A stretch of DNA of 40,067 nt from Yoonia ponticola. GTDB lineage: Bacteria; Pseudomonadota; Alphaproteobacteria; Rhodobacterales; Rhodobacteraceae. The DNA is taken from NCBI RefSeq assembly GCF_014199395.1, contig NZ_JACIJM010000018.1, forward strand, positions 1 to 40,067, given 5' to 3'. The notes under the pieces are model-generated. The model made no database searches. It was given only the letters and a program-made list of their open reading frames with translations, and was not told where the DNA came from. How positions within the stretch are numbered: position 1 is the stretch's first letter; each line of letters opens with the position of its first letter. Shown one piece after another: positions 24,857 through 33,557 of this stretch. Made by a program: the position numbers and the translations under genes.

Positions 24857-25594
24857 ATGACAGACAGCGCAATTCCAAAGTATCAGGCAGTTCATGACGC
24901 ACTTCTGGCGCGGCTTTTGGCAGGGCATTATTCTGTTGGCACACGTTTGCCGACCGAAGGCGCGCTGTCCGATGCGTTTGACGTCAGTCGCGTCACCATC
25001 CGCAAGGCGTTAGAGCTATTGGTGCGTGCAGGGTATCTGACTGCCAAACAGGGCAGCGGCTACGTCGTGGCGACGGTTTCGCCTGCGACCTCAACCTGTA
25101 TGGCGTCCTTTACAGATCAGGTTTTGAACGAAGGGCGTATTCCGGGCGCGAAACTCTTGAGCCTTGAAAATCCGACTGCGAATTTGAACGCAGAGGTCAG
25201 CAAATTGTTTGACGAACCGCTGGTTCTGATCCAACGCTTGCGCACGGTTGATGGGTTGCCGCGCATGTTCACGCAAACGTGGGTGCCGGTGCGCCATGCG
25301 CCTACGATGTCGGCGGTAGACTTTCCTGAAACCGGCCAAGAACAATCTATCCTGCGCATTTTACGTCATGAATTTGATGTCGATTGGACCAGCGCATGTG
25401 AAACGCTAGACTCCGTTTCCGCTGATCCGCAAATCGCTGAACGGTTGGGTGTGCCCGCCGCGACGCCGATCCTTTCGCAAGCATGTACTGCATTTGATAC
25501 CAAGGGCCAGCCGGTCTTTTTTGATCAAGTGTATCGCCAAGGGCCGATCAACTTTGATCTATCCAACGGCTCAACCCAACAAACCAGCGCCTAA
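24857..25594 (+). CDS. GntR-family (HutC/UTRA) transcriptional regulator
   Basis: 245 aa. Winged-helix domain at about residues 8-72 (VGTRLPTEGALSDAFDVSRV ... KQGSGYVV), UTRA effector domain about 90-240. HutC-type GntR proteins repress catabolic operons until a pathway sugar or phosphate binds. It is the only specific regulator in the catabolic region, and the palindrome before units A, B and C is the likely operator. ATG 24857 has GGAG only 3 bases upstream; a TTG at 24818 is in frame, but the domain starts right after the ATG. The gene is inside unit B. Confidence 0.93.
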   Translation: MTDSAIPKYQAVHDALLARLLAGHYSVGTRLPTEGALSDAFDVSRVTIRKALELLVRAGYLTAKQGSGYVVATVSPATSTCMASFTDQVLNEGRIPGAKLLSLENPTANLNAEVSKLFDEPLVLIQRLRTVDGLPRMFTQTWVPVRHAPTMSAVDFPETGQEQSILRILRHEFDVDWTSACETLDSVSADPQIAERLGVPAATPILSQACTAFDTKGQPVFFDQVYRQGPINFDLSNGSTQQTSA

Positions 25595-25609
25595 CTTCGG
25601 AGTTTTCGC

Positions 25610-27031
25610 ATGTCCCTGACCATCGGTCTTATCAACGCTTCATTGCCCAGCTACTTTCCCCAACGCCACGGTGTGTTTGAGGATGCGCGTCGTATGCTGG
25701 ACTCTGTGGCACAGGTCGGTGGTTACGATATCGTTGCGGCGTCAGTGATCCCGATGGACGCCGCACAGGCCCGCGACGCGATGGCGGAACTCAAAGCGGC
25801 GGGGGCTGATTTTGTCCTGCTTTTGCATGGCGGTTTCACGATGGGCGACGTCGTGCGCGAGATTGCCAAGGACAGCTTGCCTTTGGGTGTTTGGGCTACG
25901 CCTGAACCGACTTTGACGGATGACGTGCAGCTGAACAACTTTGTCTCGCTGAATATGTCGATGTCCATCGCACGCGGTGTCCGTGATTTGGCGCGGCATC
26001 CGGTGCAATGGTATCTTGGCGGACCGGATGATGCCGAATTGCGTGGACGTTTAGAGCAAACTTTGCGGGCGCTGTCTGCGCGCAAAAGTTTGAACGGCGC
26101 ACGGATTGGCGTTGTGGGTGGTCTGGCCCCCACGTTTTACAACATGGAAGTGTCGTCTGACACCTTGATGCGCAGTCTGGGTGTGTGGGTCGAACATGTT
26201 GATATCCACAAAATGACCGATTTGATGGCGGCGCAAACCGCAGCAGATGTTGCCGCAGAGTTGGCAGAAATGACGCAAGCGGCACAGGTCAAAGGTGTAT
26301 CTGACGCCCAGATGGACCTGACTGTGCGTGCCGTTTTGGCATTGCGGGCCATTGCGTCAGAAGGGGGATATGACGCCCTGGCCGTTTCCGATTGGCCTGC
26401 TTTGCAGGAAAATCCAGGGATGCATCCAGGTGCGGCATTCACTTGGCTCGAGGAAAAAGACAAATTGCCTGTCGCCTCAGAAGGCGATGTCTTGGGGGCA
26501 GTCACGCAGCTGGCGGTCAAGGCTTTGACGGGGCGGGTAGGGTGCCTGCTTGATATGACATCACCTGACCTGAAAGCGGATCAGATTTTGATGTGGCATG
26601 GCGGCGGTGGCCCTTTGTATATGGCCAAAGACCAGCCTGCTTGGATCAATCATCCGATGATCGGACGCGGCACGCCTGATGGTCCGATTTTTGGTGCGAT
26701 CGCGGATTATGAATTTGCCCACGGGCCGGTCACGGTTGTGCGCGTGGCACGTCACGGGACGGCGCAATTCGTGGTTGAAGGCGCTGTCAGCGCAGGTCCC
26801 GAAGCAGGCTTTATTGGCTGTCGTGGTTGGGTCGGTTCGTTCTCAAGCAATCTCGGTCCATGCAGCGCTAGCGATATTGTGACCACGGTGATGGAGCAAG
26901 GCCTTGAACATCATTTCGTTTTGGTACCAGGTCACGAGGCGTCGGTGTTTGCAGAGTTTGCGGGGTGGTGCGGGATGCAGCCGCTTGACGTCATCACGAC
27001 GCATTCCAGACTGCCAAACTTCCGCAATTAG
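25610..27031 (+). CDS. L-fucose/L-arabinose isomerase-like protein
   Basis: 473 aa. The N-terminal alpha/beta domain (about 1-160, with FVLLLHGGFTMGD) and a C-terminal part with LLDMTSPDLKADQILMWHGG resemble the FucI/AraA-type isomerase superfamily (compare LxDxT...WHCG). Such enzymes convert aldoses to ketoses with Mn2+ and also include sulfoquinovose isomerases. Here it is well placed to make the ketose that DhaKL phosphorylates. CGGAG lies 8 bases before the ATG. Assigned from motifs only. Confidence 0.8.
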   Translation: MSLTIGLINASLPSYFPQRHGVFEDARRMLDSVAQVGGYDIVAASVIPMDAAQARDAMAELKAAGADFVLLLHGGFTMGDVVREIAKDSLPLGVWATPEPTLTDDVQLNNFVSLNMSMSIARGVRDLARHPVQWYLGGPDDAELRGRLEQTLRALSARKSLNGARIGVVGGLAPTFYNMEVSSDTLMRSLGVWVEHVDIHKMTDLMAAQTAADVAAELAEMTQAAQVKGVSDAQMDLTVRAVLALRAIASEGGYDALAVSDWPALQENPGMHPGAAFTWLEEKDKLPVASEGDVLGAVTQLAVKALTGRVGCLLDMTSPDLKADQILMWHGGGGPLYMAKDQPAWINHPMIGRGTPDGPIFGAIADYEFAHGPVTVVRVARHGTAQFVVEGAVSAGPEAGFIGCRGWVGSFSSNLGPCSASDIVTTVMEQGLEHHFVLVPGHEASVFAEFAGWCGMQPLDVITTHSRLPNFRN

Positions 27032-27043
27032 GAATCTTAACAG

Positions 27044-27085
27044 TTGACACGAATGCCTGACTGTTTAGTATTTGTATTAACAAAT
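27044..27085 (+). promoter_or_regulatory. Promoter and operator of catabolic unit C
   Basis: TTGACA (27044-27049), 16 bases, TAGTAT (27066-27071), overlapped by the palindrome ATTTGT-ATTA-ACAAAT (27070-27085). The core TGTATTAACA is identical to that of unit B. Confidence 0.75.
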
Positions 27086-27122
27086 TGAATACTATAATTC
27101 AAACCATGGAGGGGAGGCCTAG

Positions 27123-28175
27123 GTGACTAAAGTTCAACTGAAAGGCGTTCGCAAAGAATTCGGTAAATTCGTTGCGATCTCGGAAATTGACCTAGATATC
27201 AATTCGGGAGAGCTAGTTGCTTTGTTGGGTCCTTCGGGGTGCGGTAAAACGACAACGCTGCGGATGATTGCCGGCCTCGAAGTGCCATCTTTCGGGCAGA
27301 TATTGTTCGATGATCAAGACGTATCCGAGGTTCCGGTCCAAGACCGCAATGTTGGTATGGTGTTCCAACGTTACGCTTTGTTCCCACACATGACGGTCGA
27401 GAAAAACGTGATGTTCGGCCTCAAGGTGCGTGGCACCCCGACTGAAGAAATCAAACACCGTCTCGAAGAGATTTTAGACGTCGTTCAGCTTCAACAATTC
27501 CGCCATCGCTTTCCAGCCCAACTGTCAGGCGGGCAGATGCAGCGCGTCGCAATCGCACGCACGCTGATCACAAATCCTTCCGTGTTGATGATGGACGAAC
27601 CGCTTGCCAACCTCGACACAAAGCTACGCGGCGAGATGCGACGTTTTATCCGCGACTTGCAGCAACGTCTTAATATCACGACGATATTCGTGACACACGA
27701 CCAAGTGGAAGCCATGGAATTGGCTGACCGTGTCGCGGTGATCTTTAACGGCAAACTCGCGCAATATGATGCGCCGGATGCTTTGTATCAGCGCCCCAAC
27801 AGCATTGAGATTGCGGATTTCATGGGGGCTGACAACATTTATGAAGCGCAGATTAGTGCCGGACGCGCAAAAACTGCGTTTGGCGAACTACAACTCGATC
27901 AACTTTCCAATCCTGTCAGGGACGGCGTCGGGCACGTATTGCTACGCGCCGAGGCTGTTGACCTTTTGCTTGAGGCTGATGCCGCAAGCGAGAACGTAAT
28001 TCCGGGCAAAGTGACCGGACGCGAATTCTTTGGCGCGACTGTGAATTATACTGTGGAGTGTAACGGCGAAACAGTCACGGTGAATGAACAATCCCGACGT
28101 ATGGTCGACGTTGGGCAAGACGTTTGGTTGAGCATTCAACCGCATCGCATCTGGGTCATTCAAGACACTGCGTAA
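27123..28175 (+). CDS. ABC importer ATPase, PotA-like
   Basis: 350 aa from GTG 27123, with a purine-rich GGAGGGGAGG stretch upstream (27108-27117). Walker A GPSGCGKTT (about 36-44), Q-loop FQRYALFPH, signature LSGGQMQR, Walker B LMMDEPLANLD, switch THD, then a TOBE domain (about 240-345). It powers import through the two permeases that follow. First gene of unit C. Confidence 0.94.
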   Translation: MTKVQLKGVRKEFGKFVAISEIDLDINSGELVALLGPSGCGKTTTLRMIAGLEVPSFGQILFDDQDVSEVPVQDRNVGMVFQRYALFPHMTVEKNVMFGLKVRGTPTEEIKHRLEEILDVVQLQQFRHRFPAQLSGGQMQRVAIARTLITNPSVLMMDEPLANLDTKLRGEMRRFIRDLQQRLNITTIFVTHDQVEAMELADRVAVIFNGKLAQYDAPDALYQRPNSIEIADFMGADNIYEAQISAGRAKTAFGELQLDQLSNPVRDGVGHVLLRAEAVDLLLEADAASENVIPGKVTGREFFGATVNYTVECNGETVTVNEQSRRMVDVGQDVWLSIQPHRIWVIQDTA

Positions 28176-28205
28176 GGCCAATTACGATCATAGGGAGGAA
28201 TAAAC

Positions 28206-29555
28206 ATGAAAAAACTAATGATGGGTTTGTCGGTCACGGCAAGTTTGCTGTCCAACACGGCAATCGCCGAAGACGCAGAGGCGCTCGCGTTTCGTGAAGC
28301 GTTCTTAGCGGGAGCACTGTCTTGGGAGGACGTTCTTGCGCGCGCAGCGACAGAAGATGCCGTTAATCTTTATTACTGGGGTGGTAGCGATCCGCTGAAC
28401 GTTTGGATGGATCAGGTTGTCACGCCAGACCTTGCCAAATTGGGTGTAAAGCTAAATCCGGTGCGGATTACCGGCACAAAAGACGCGATTGATCTCGTGC
28501 TTGCTGAAATGGGATCGGGTCGTGGTTTGGGTGAAGGCAGCGTTGATGCGATTTGGCTCAACGGTGAAAACTTTGCGACATTGCAACGCCAAAACGCTTT
28601 GTTCGGATCGTTTGCCGAGAGCCTGCCGAACAGCGTGAACATCGAATGGGACGAGAGTGACCCGCGGTCGCTTTTGAACCTGCGCGACTTTGGTGTGGTC
28701 ACGAACCAAGCCGAAATGCCGTGGTCAGGTGAGCAATATGTTTGCGCGACCAACACCAATCGTCTTGCACATGCAGATGCGCCAAGCACCTTTGCGGAAT
28801 TGCAGACGTACCTCGAAGCGAACCCCGGTAAATTCACCTATGTGAAACCGCCGCATTATGTCGGCAACACGTTTGTCCAAGCAGCGGTTTACGCGCATAA
28901 CCCTGATGGCACGGGCGCAGAGCCATTCCAAAGCGACGCTGCAGATTTGGGCGCAGAAGAGCTGGCACGTCTGATTGCACCGGGGATCGAATACCTGAAA
29001 ACGATTGATCCATTGCTGCTCGGTGCGCAAAGCGGGAATGCCCGTTATGCCGAAGACACTGCCGCACTTGATGGCATGTTTTTGAACGGTGAAATCGACA
29101 TGTCCTGCAACTTTGGCCTCTATGCCGTTGCTGTTGGGCTTAGCACGGGTACATATCCTGAAGGGGCAGAGGCGTTTGTCTTCCCAGAAGGCAATATGAT
29201 TAAGAACAAGAACTACCTCGCGATCCCTGCCAATGCACCAAACCCAGCGGCCACGCTTGTCATGGTCGATTACATGACTTCGGTTGAGGCCCAAACAACC
29301 AAACTGCGCTTTACCGGATTCCCTCCGGGCGTTGATCCTTGGAAATTGACCGATGACGAAGTTCAGGCATTGACCGAAGCGTCTCCAGGTTTGATCGGTG
29401 TGACACAAGCAGAGTTGGACGCGAACACAGCCCCGGATACCAATGCGTCTTTGGTGGATGTGATCGAGGCCACGTGGTTGGAATATATTGAACGTGACAG
29501 CACGGACAGCATCGATGTGATCGTCGCCCGCGCGTATGAAAACCTCGCTCAATAG
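28206..29555 (+). CDS. Periplasmic substrate-binding protein, YnjB-like
   Basis: 449 aa. Signal peptide of about 21 residues (MKKLMMGLSVTASLLSNTAIA), then a type II binding-protein fold with VNLYYWGGSDPLNVWMDQ, GSVDAIWLNGENFATL and PANAPNPAATLVMVDYM, blocks shared with E. coli YnjB. The ligand of YnjB is not firmly known. GGGAGG precedes the start. It should define what unit C imports; the downstream nucleoside-hydrolase-family enzyme hints at a nucleoside- or glycoside-like compound. Confidence 0.9.
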   Translation: MKKLMMGLSVTASLLSNTAIAEDAEALAFREAFLAGALSWEDVLARAATEDAVNLYYWGGSDPLNVWMDQVVTPDLAKLGVKLNPVRITGTKDAIDLVLAEMGSGRGLGEGSVDAIWLNGENFATLQRQNALFGSFAESLPNSVNIEWDESDPRSLLNLRDFGVVTNQAEMPWSGEQYVCATNTNRLAHADAPSTFAELQTYLEANPGKFTYVKPPHYVGNTFVQAAVYAHNPDGTGAEPFQSDAADLGAEELARLIAPGIEYLKTIDPLLLGAQSGNARYAEDTAALDGMFLNGEIDMSCNFGLYAVAVGLSTGTYPEGAEAFVFPEGNMIKNKNYLAIPANAPNPAATLVMVDYMTSVEAQTTKLRFTGFPPGVDPWKLTDDEVQALTEASPGLIGVTQAELDANTAPDTNASLVDVIEATWLEYIERDSTDSIDVIVARAYENLAQ

Positions 29556-29576
29556 GGTCGGTTTTTGACTTGAAGA

Positions 29577-29609
29577 TGCCAAGCCCCTTATGTCGTTAGG
29601 GTCTTGGCA
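29577..29609 (+). promoter_or_regulatory. Intercistronic hairpin between binding-protein and permease genes
   Basis: TGCCAAG (29577-29583) pairs with CTTGGCA (29603-29609), and inside CCCT pairs with AGGG. There is no T-tract. Hairpins of this kind often protect the binding-protein mRNA and lower expression of the permeases. Confidence 0.55.
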
Positions 29610-29633
29610 ACTGATCGCCACAAAGGACAAATC

Positions 29634-30542
29634 ATGCCCACTCCCAAAACAACGGAATTGGCCCGCCACCGCAAAGAGCGCATGTGGATGTGGTTGCAAT
29701 TGTTACCTGTTCTTGCCGTGTTGACGGTCTTATTCGGCGGCGCACTTGTGCTGGCTGTGATGCAATCTCTTGGATTTGCACCTTGGTTCGGCGTGAACAC
29801 GTTCCCTGACTTTAGTTATTTCGCAGCACTTTGGGGCGGTGGTTTCTTTTGGAAATCATTGGGACTAACACTATATTACGCGACCATATCGACGCTAATT
29901 GCATTGGTATTGGGCACGTTTCTCGCACTGGCGCTTGTGCGTCATTTCCCAAGCAAATCACTCTATAAATACCTCTACAAGTTACCACTGATGATCCCTT
30001 ATACGGTCGGCATCGCACTGGCAGTGATCATGCTTGGTAACGGCGGGATGCTGTCGCGGATATTTGCCTTTGTCGGGCTGATTGGCGATCCTTCCGAGTT
30101 TCCTCAGATCTTGAAGACCCACTACGGTTGGGGTGTCATCGCGGTCTATGTCTGGAAACAAACACCTTTTGTAACCCTGACGCTTTACGCTGTTTTGCTG
30201 GGTGTCGGACGCGAAACAGAAGAAGCCGCGACCATTCTGGGCGCCAACAAGATGCAAGTCTTCTTTCAGGTGACACTTCCGCAAATTCTACCCGGTATCG
30301 TGTCGTCCACGCTGATCATCTTTGCCTTCAACATTGGTGCGTTTGAGGCACCGTTCATTCTGGGCGGCGGCTTTCCTGATACCCTGCCTGTGGTTGCTTG
30401 GCGCTATTTCAACGACGCAGACTACACGCTGCAACTTCAAGGCATGGCAACAGTCGTATCAATTACGCTGATCGCCAGTGGTATCTTGTACAGCTACCTC
30501 GCGCTTTACCGCCGGTACGAACGCCGCATTGGGAGAAACTAA
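29634..30542 (+). CDS. ABC importer permease 1 (PotB-like)
   Basis: 302 aa from ATG 29634 (AAAGGA 8 bases upstream). Six membrane helices, with the permease EAA loop in EEAATILGANKMQVFFQVTL (about 198-217) that contacts the ATPase. Partner of the next permease. Confidence 0.92.
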   Translation: MPTPKTTELARHRKERMWMWLQLLPVLAVLTVLFGGALVLAVMQSLGFAPWFGVNTFPDFSYFAALWGGGFFWKSLGLTLYYATISTLIALVLGTFLALALVRHFPSKSLYKYLYKLPLMIPYTVGIALAVIMLGNGGMLSRIFAFVGLIGDPSEFPQILKTHYGWGVIAVYVWKQTPFVTLTLYAVLLGVGRETEEAATILGANKMQVFFQVTLPQILPGIVSSTLIIFAFNIGAFEAPFILGGGFPDTLPVVAWRYFNDADYTLQLQGMATVVSITLIASGILYSYLALYRRYERRIGRN

Positions 30543-30543
30543 T

Positions 30544-31407
30544 ATGGCCCGTCGTCAAATCAAAAGTGCTCTGAACACGCGTCTCTCGACGTTTCAGAAA
30601 ATCTACCTGCTCCTTATCGCTGGGTTTATCCTCGGGCCGTTTATCCCACTGATTATCCAAAGTTTTGCGTTCCGCTGGGCGTGGCCCGATATGTTGCCAA
30701 GCACATGGTGGTTGGAGCAGCGCGAAAATGCGATGTTGCCCCTCGCATGGGACTACGTGATATCGCCCTATAGCCGTGTGTGGGAAGCAACTCTGAACAC
30801 GATCTTTATCGGGACCGTTGTGACCGCGATTTGTCTTGTGATTTGTCTGCCAGCTGCGCGTGTGCTTGCACGTGAAAAGTTTCGTGGCAAGGCGGCGTTC
30901 GAATTCTTCCTGTCGATGCCATTGATCGTACCAGAGGCTGCCATCGGTATCGCGCTGTTGATGATCTTTATCAAACTGGGTCTGGCGGGTAGCTATTTGG
31001 GCATCATCATTGTGCATCTCATCCCGACCATTCCGTACATGATCCGCATGCTCACGGCGGTGTACCAAGGCCTAGGTCGTGATTTTGAAGAACAAGCGAT
31101 GATCCTTGGTGCGACGCGTGGGCAGGTAATGCGTTTGGTGACATTGCCAATGCTATTGCCCGGTGTCGTGGCTGGGGCGCTGTTCACGTTCCTCGTCTCG
31201 ACCAACATTTTTTTGCTGACGTTCTTCATGGGGCAGGGGCAAATCATCACCTTGCCGACCTTGCTGTTCTCAAAAATCGCTGGTGGCACGTTGGATGCAT
31301 CTGCGGCCGGTATCACGCTGGTCGTGACCATACCGGGCATCATCCTGCTGTTGATCACCGAGCGCTTTATAAAAGAAGAGGCCTTTGGAAAAGGCTTCGG
31401 AAATTAA
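30544..31407 (+). CDS. ABC importer permease 2 (PotC-like)
   Basis: 287 aa from ATG 30544, one base after the first permease stop (GGGAGA upstream). Six membrane helices and the EAA-type loop FEEQAMILGATRGQVMRLVT (about 180-199). Forms the heterodimeric channel with permease 1. Confidence 0.92.
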   Translation: MARRQIKSALNTRLSTFQKIYLLLIAGFILGPFIPLIIQSFAFRWAWPDMLPSTWWLEQRENAMLPLAWDYVISPYSRVWEATLNTIFIGTVVTAICLVICLPAARVLAREKFRGKAAFEFFLSMPLIVPEAAIGIALLMIFIKLGLAGSYLGIIIVHLIPTIPYMIRMLTAVYQGLGRDFEEQAMILGATRGQVMRLVTLPMLLPGVVAGALFTFLVSTNIFLLTFFMGQGQIITLPTLLFSKIAGGTLDASAAGITLVVTIPGIILLLITERFIKEEAFGKGFGN

Positions 31408-31416
31408 GGATTTACT

Positions 31417-32532
31417 ATGACCACTCTCTCAGAGGCATCCGCTCGTTTCCCTAAACTTGATGCGGACTTGATGCAAAGCCGACTGGCGCGCCCAAAGGCT
31501 GGCACGCGCGTGATTATCGACACAGACACGGCGAACGAAATCGATGACCAATATGCGGTAGCATGGGCATTGTTGTCGCCAGAACGGGTGAATGTGATTG
31601 GCGTGACCGCTGTGCCGTTCTCGTTTCAGCATCATAAAGAAGGTCTGATCAAATCCGTCAATATTTTGAAAAATGGCGGTCCACAGAATGACGTCGAAGA
31701 AAAGTTCATGGGTGGGCTTGGCGGTTGGCCAAAACGCATTTTCGAGGCAGGCCGCAACGCCGAAGACGTGAAATTCGTGACACCTGAAGAAGGTGTCGAG
31801 CTATCTTATCAGGAAATCCTGACGGTCTATGACAAATGCGGCGTCCCGTCCGAGGGCAAAGTGTTCCGTGGTGCGCCCGCATATCTGACTGACTTTGATA
31901 CGCCGGTGGAATCGGATTCCACCCGTTTCATCATCGAACAAGCGCGCAAACGCGATGATGGTCCAGTCTACATTCTGGCGATGGGGGCCCTGACGAATAT
32001 CGCGTCCGCGCTTTTGCTGGCACCTGATATCATCGACAATATCGTGGTCATCTGGACCGCGTCATTCCCGAGCTATGCACCGTTCTGCAACGAACCGTCA
32101 CTGAACCTTGTGCAAGATCGACTTGCATCGCAATTGCTGTTCGAGTGTGGCGTGCCACATGTCTATCTGCCGGGCTACCATGTGGGTGCTCAACTGAGCA
32201 TTTCCTACCCAGAGATGGAGCAGTTCGTAAAACCCAAAGGCGCAATCGGTGCGTATTTGTGGCACTTGTACACGCACAACCCGCTTCACGAAATGTTTGC
32301 TGTGACCAAACCTGAAACGAAAACCTGGGTGATTTGGGACATTATCAACGTCGCTTGGTTGTTCGATGACGCTTATGTCTCGATGCACATGACCACGTCG
32401 CCGGCGTTGAATGATGATTTGTACTGGGAAACCGATCCACAGCGTCATCTGATGGCTGAGGCTTATGACATAGATCGCGATGCCATTTTTGAAGATTTCT
32501 TCAAAACATTGGAACGTGCGCCAAGCGCGTAA
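31417..32532 (+). CDS. Nucleoside hydrolase-family N-glycosidase
   Basis: 371 aa. The calcium-binding motif is IDTDTANEIDDQYA (about 34-47), a variant of DTDxGxDDAxA; ALTNIASALL (about 192-201) and the late Asp/His region (WDIINVAW, about 308) match IU-NH enzymes. These cleave N-glycosidic bonds of ribonucleosides. The EIDDQ variant and the extra length suggest a divergent substrate. The 10-base gap from the permease makes it the catabolic entry enzyme of unit C. It lacks a signal peptide, so it acts in the cytoplasm after import. Confidence 0.88.
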   Translation: MTTLSEASARFPKLDADLMQSRLARPKAGTRVIIDTDTANEIDDQYAVAWALLSPERVNVIGVTAVPFSFQHHKEGLIKSVNILKNGGPQNDVEEKFMGGLGGWPKRIFEAGRNAEDVKFVTPEEGVELSYQEILTVYDKCGVPSEGKVFRGAPAYLTDFDTPVESDSTRFIIEQARKRDDGPVYILAMGALTNIASALLLAPDIIDNIVVIWTASFPSYAPFCNEPSLNLVQDRLASQLLFECGVPHVYLPGYHVGAQLSISYPEMEQFVKPKGAIGAYLWHLYTHNPLHEMFAVTKPETKTWVIWDIINVAWLFDDAYVSMHMTTSPALNDDLYWETDPQRHLMAEAYDIDRDAIFEDFFKTLERAPSA

Positions 32533-32544
32533 ACTACATCATTT

Positions 32545-32578
32545 GCTTTGAACACGTCGCGGTGGGCGTGTTCAAAGC
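32545..32578 (+). terminator. Hairpin after the nucleoside hydrolase gene
   Basis: A perfect 12-bp stem, GCTTTGAACACG/CGTGTTCAAAGC, with a 10-base loop. There is no T-run downstream, so it may act as a partial terminator or mRNA 3' end before the TSUP gene. Confidence 0.6.
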
Positions 32579-32708
32579 CAAACTCTAAAGACCCAATAGC
32601 GCTACCCTGTTGGCGATGAAGCGGGCGTACAAAACCTGTTGCCTCACAATCTCATTCACATGATTGATGCCTAAAGCCGCAGGCTTGGCGTATATCGGAG
32701 TCCGATCC

Positions 32709-33449
32709 ATGTTCACGCCAACGGTGTGCTTTGTCCTTCTTGCCGTCTTGTTTTCGGCAGTGATACGCGGCTTGGCGGGGTTCGGGTTTTCAATCGCAGC
32801 GGTGCCACTTGTATCGCTAATTTTGCCGCCAGTTGACGCGGTGACGCTGGCCATTTTGCTGCAACTGATTTTGGGCACATATGAATTATATGCCCTCAAA
32901 GGCCAGTCCGACAAAGGATCGCTTACGCGTCTCACAATAGGGGCCGTCTTCGGCACGCCCCTTGGAATCTACGCCATCACGGCCCTCAGTCCTGACGGCG
33001 CGCGCATCGCGATTTCAATCGCTGTGTTGCTTGGCCTCGCGATTTTGCTGCGCAACAAAACAACTGCACTGCGCCCAAACAACGGTCTTGAGATCGCCAC
33101 GGGACTTGCGTCGGGTATATTTTCTGGCTTAGCTGCAATGCCCGGCCCACCTGCCGTAGCATATTATCTGGGTATCGGGATGCCGCCCAAGCAGACACGT
33201 GCGTCGCTGATGGTTTTCTTTTTCTTCGTCTCAGTCATCGCAACACCCGGGCTTGCCCTCGCAGGGGCTATCAATGCGCAGATGCTTTTGTTGGTCCTAG
33301 TATGCGTGCCCGTATTTTTCCTCGGCACGTGGATCGGAGCGCGATGTTTTGCACGCCTCGGCGACACACAATACCGAAGCATCGCGATTACCGTGATGGC
33401 GATATCTGGTGTGTTGGCGGGATGGCGGGGTTTATCGGTCTATCTCTAG
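32709..33449 (+). CDS. TSUP (TauE/SafE-like) membrane permease
   Basis: 246 aa with about seven to eight helices. AVIRGLAGFGFSIAAVPLV near the N-terminus and SGIFSGLAAMPGPPAVAYYL in the middle are the two family repeats. TSUP proteins move sulfite, sulfonates or organic acids, usually outwards. ATG 32709 has CGGAG 8 bases upstream. It is last on the strand, about 175 bases after the hydrolase, and may or may not be in unit C. Substrate not known. Confidence 0.87.
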   Translation: MFTPTVCFVLLAVLFSAVIRGLAGFGFSIAAVPLVSLILPPVDAVTLAILLQLILGTYELYALKGQSDKGSLTRLTIGAVFGTPLGIYAITALSPDGARIAISIAVLLGLAILLRNKTTALRPNNGLEIATGLASGIFSGLAAMPGPPAVAYYLGIGMPPKQTRASLMVFFFFVSVIATPGLALAGAINAQMLLLVLVCVPVFFLGTWIGARCFARLGDTQYRSIAITVMAISGVLAGWRGLSVYL

Positions 33450-33502
33450 GCACGTTCTGAACCAGAGTGCGCAACACGATGGGTCGCGCGTTAACCCTAG
33501 GA

Positions 33503-33544
33503 CGCAGAGAGGTGCTGCCGACGTGCCACCAGCATCTCTCTGCG
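33503..33544. terminator. Long hairpin between converging TSUP and peroxiredoxin genes
   Basis: CGCAGAGAGGTGCTG (33503-33517) pairs with CAGCATCTCTCTGCG (33530-33544), 15 bp with a single G-U pair, loop of 12. It can work in both directions between the convergent genes, though T-runs are absent. Confidence 0.65.
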
Positions 33545-33557
33545 AAATGGCCCAACC

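Noticed and set aside
28725..29699. 324-aa minus-strand ORF opposite the binding-protein gene
   Set aside because: Cys/His/Arg-rich composition of an antisense frame, and the binding protein on the plus strand is clear.
32709..33449. TSUP gene as proof of a sulfonate pathway
   Set aside because: The family moves many anions; no sulfonate-cleaving enzyme or sulfite oxidase is in the window, so sulfosugars remain only one option.
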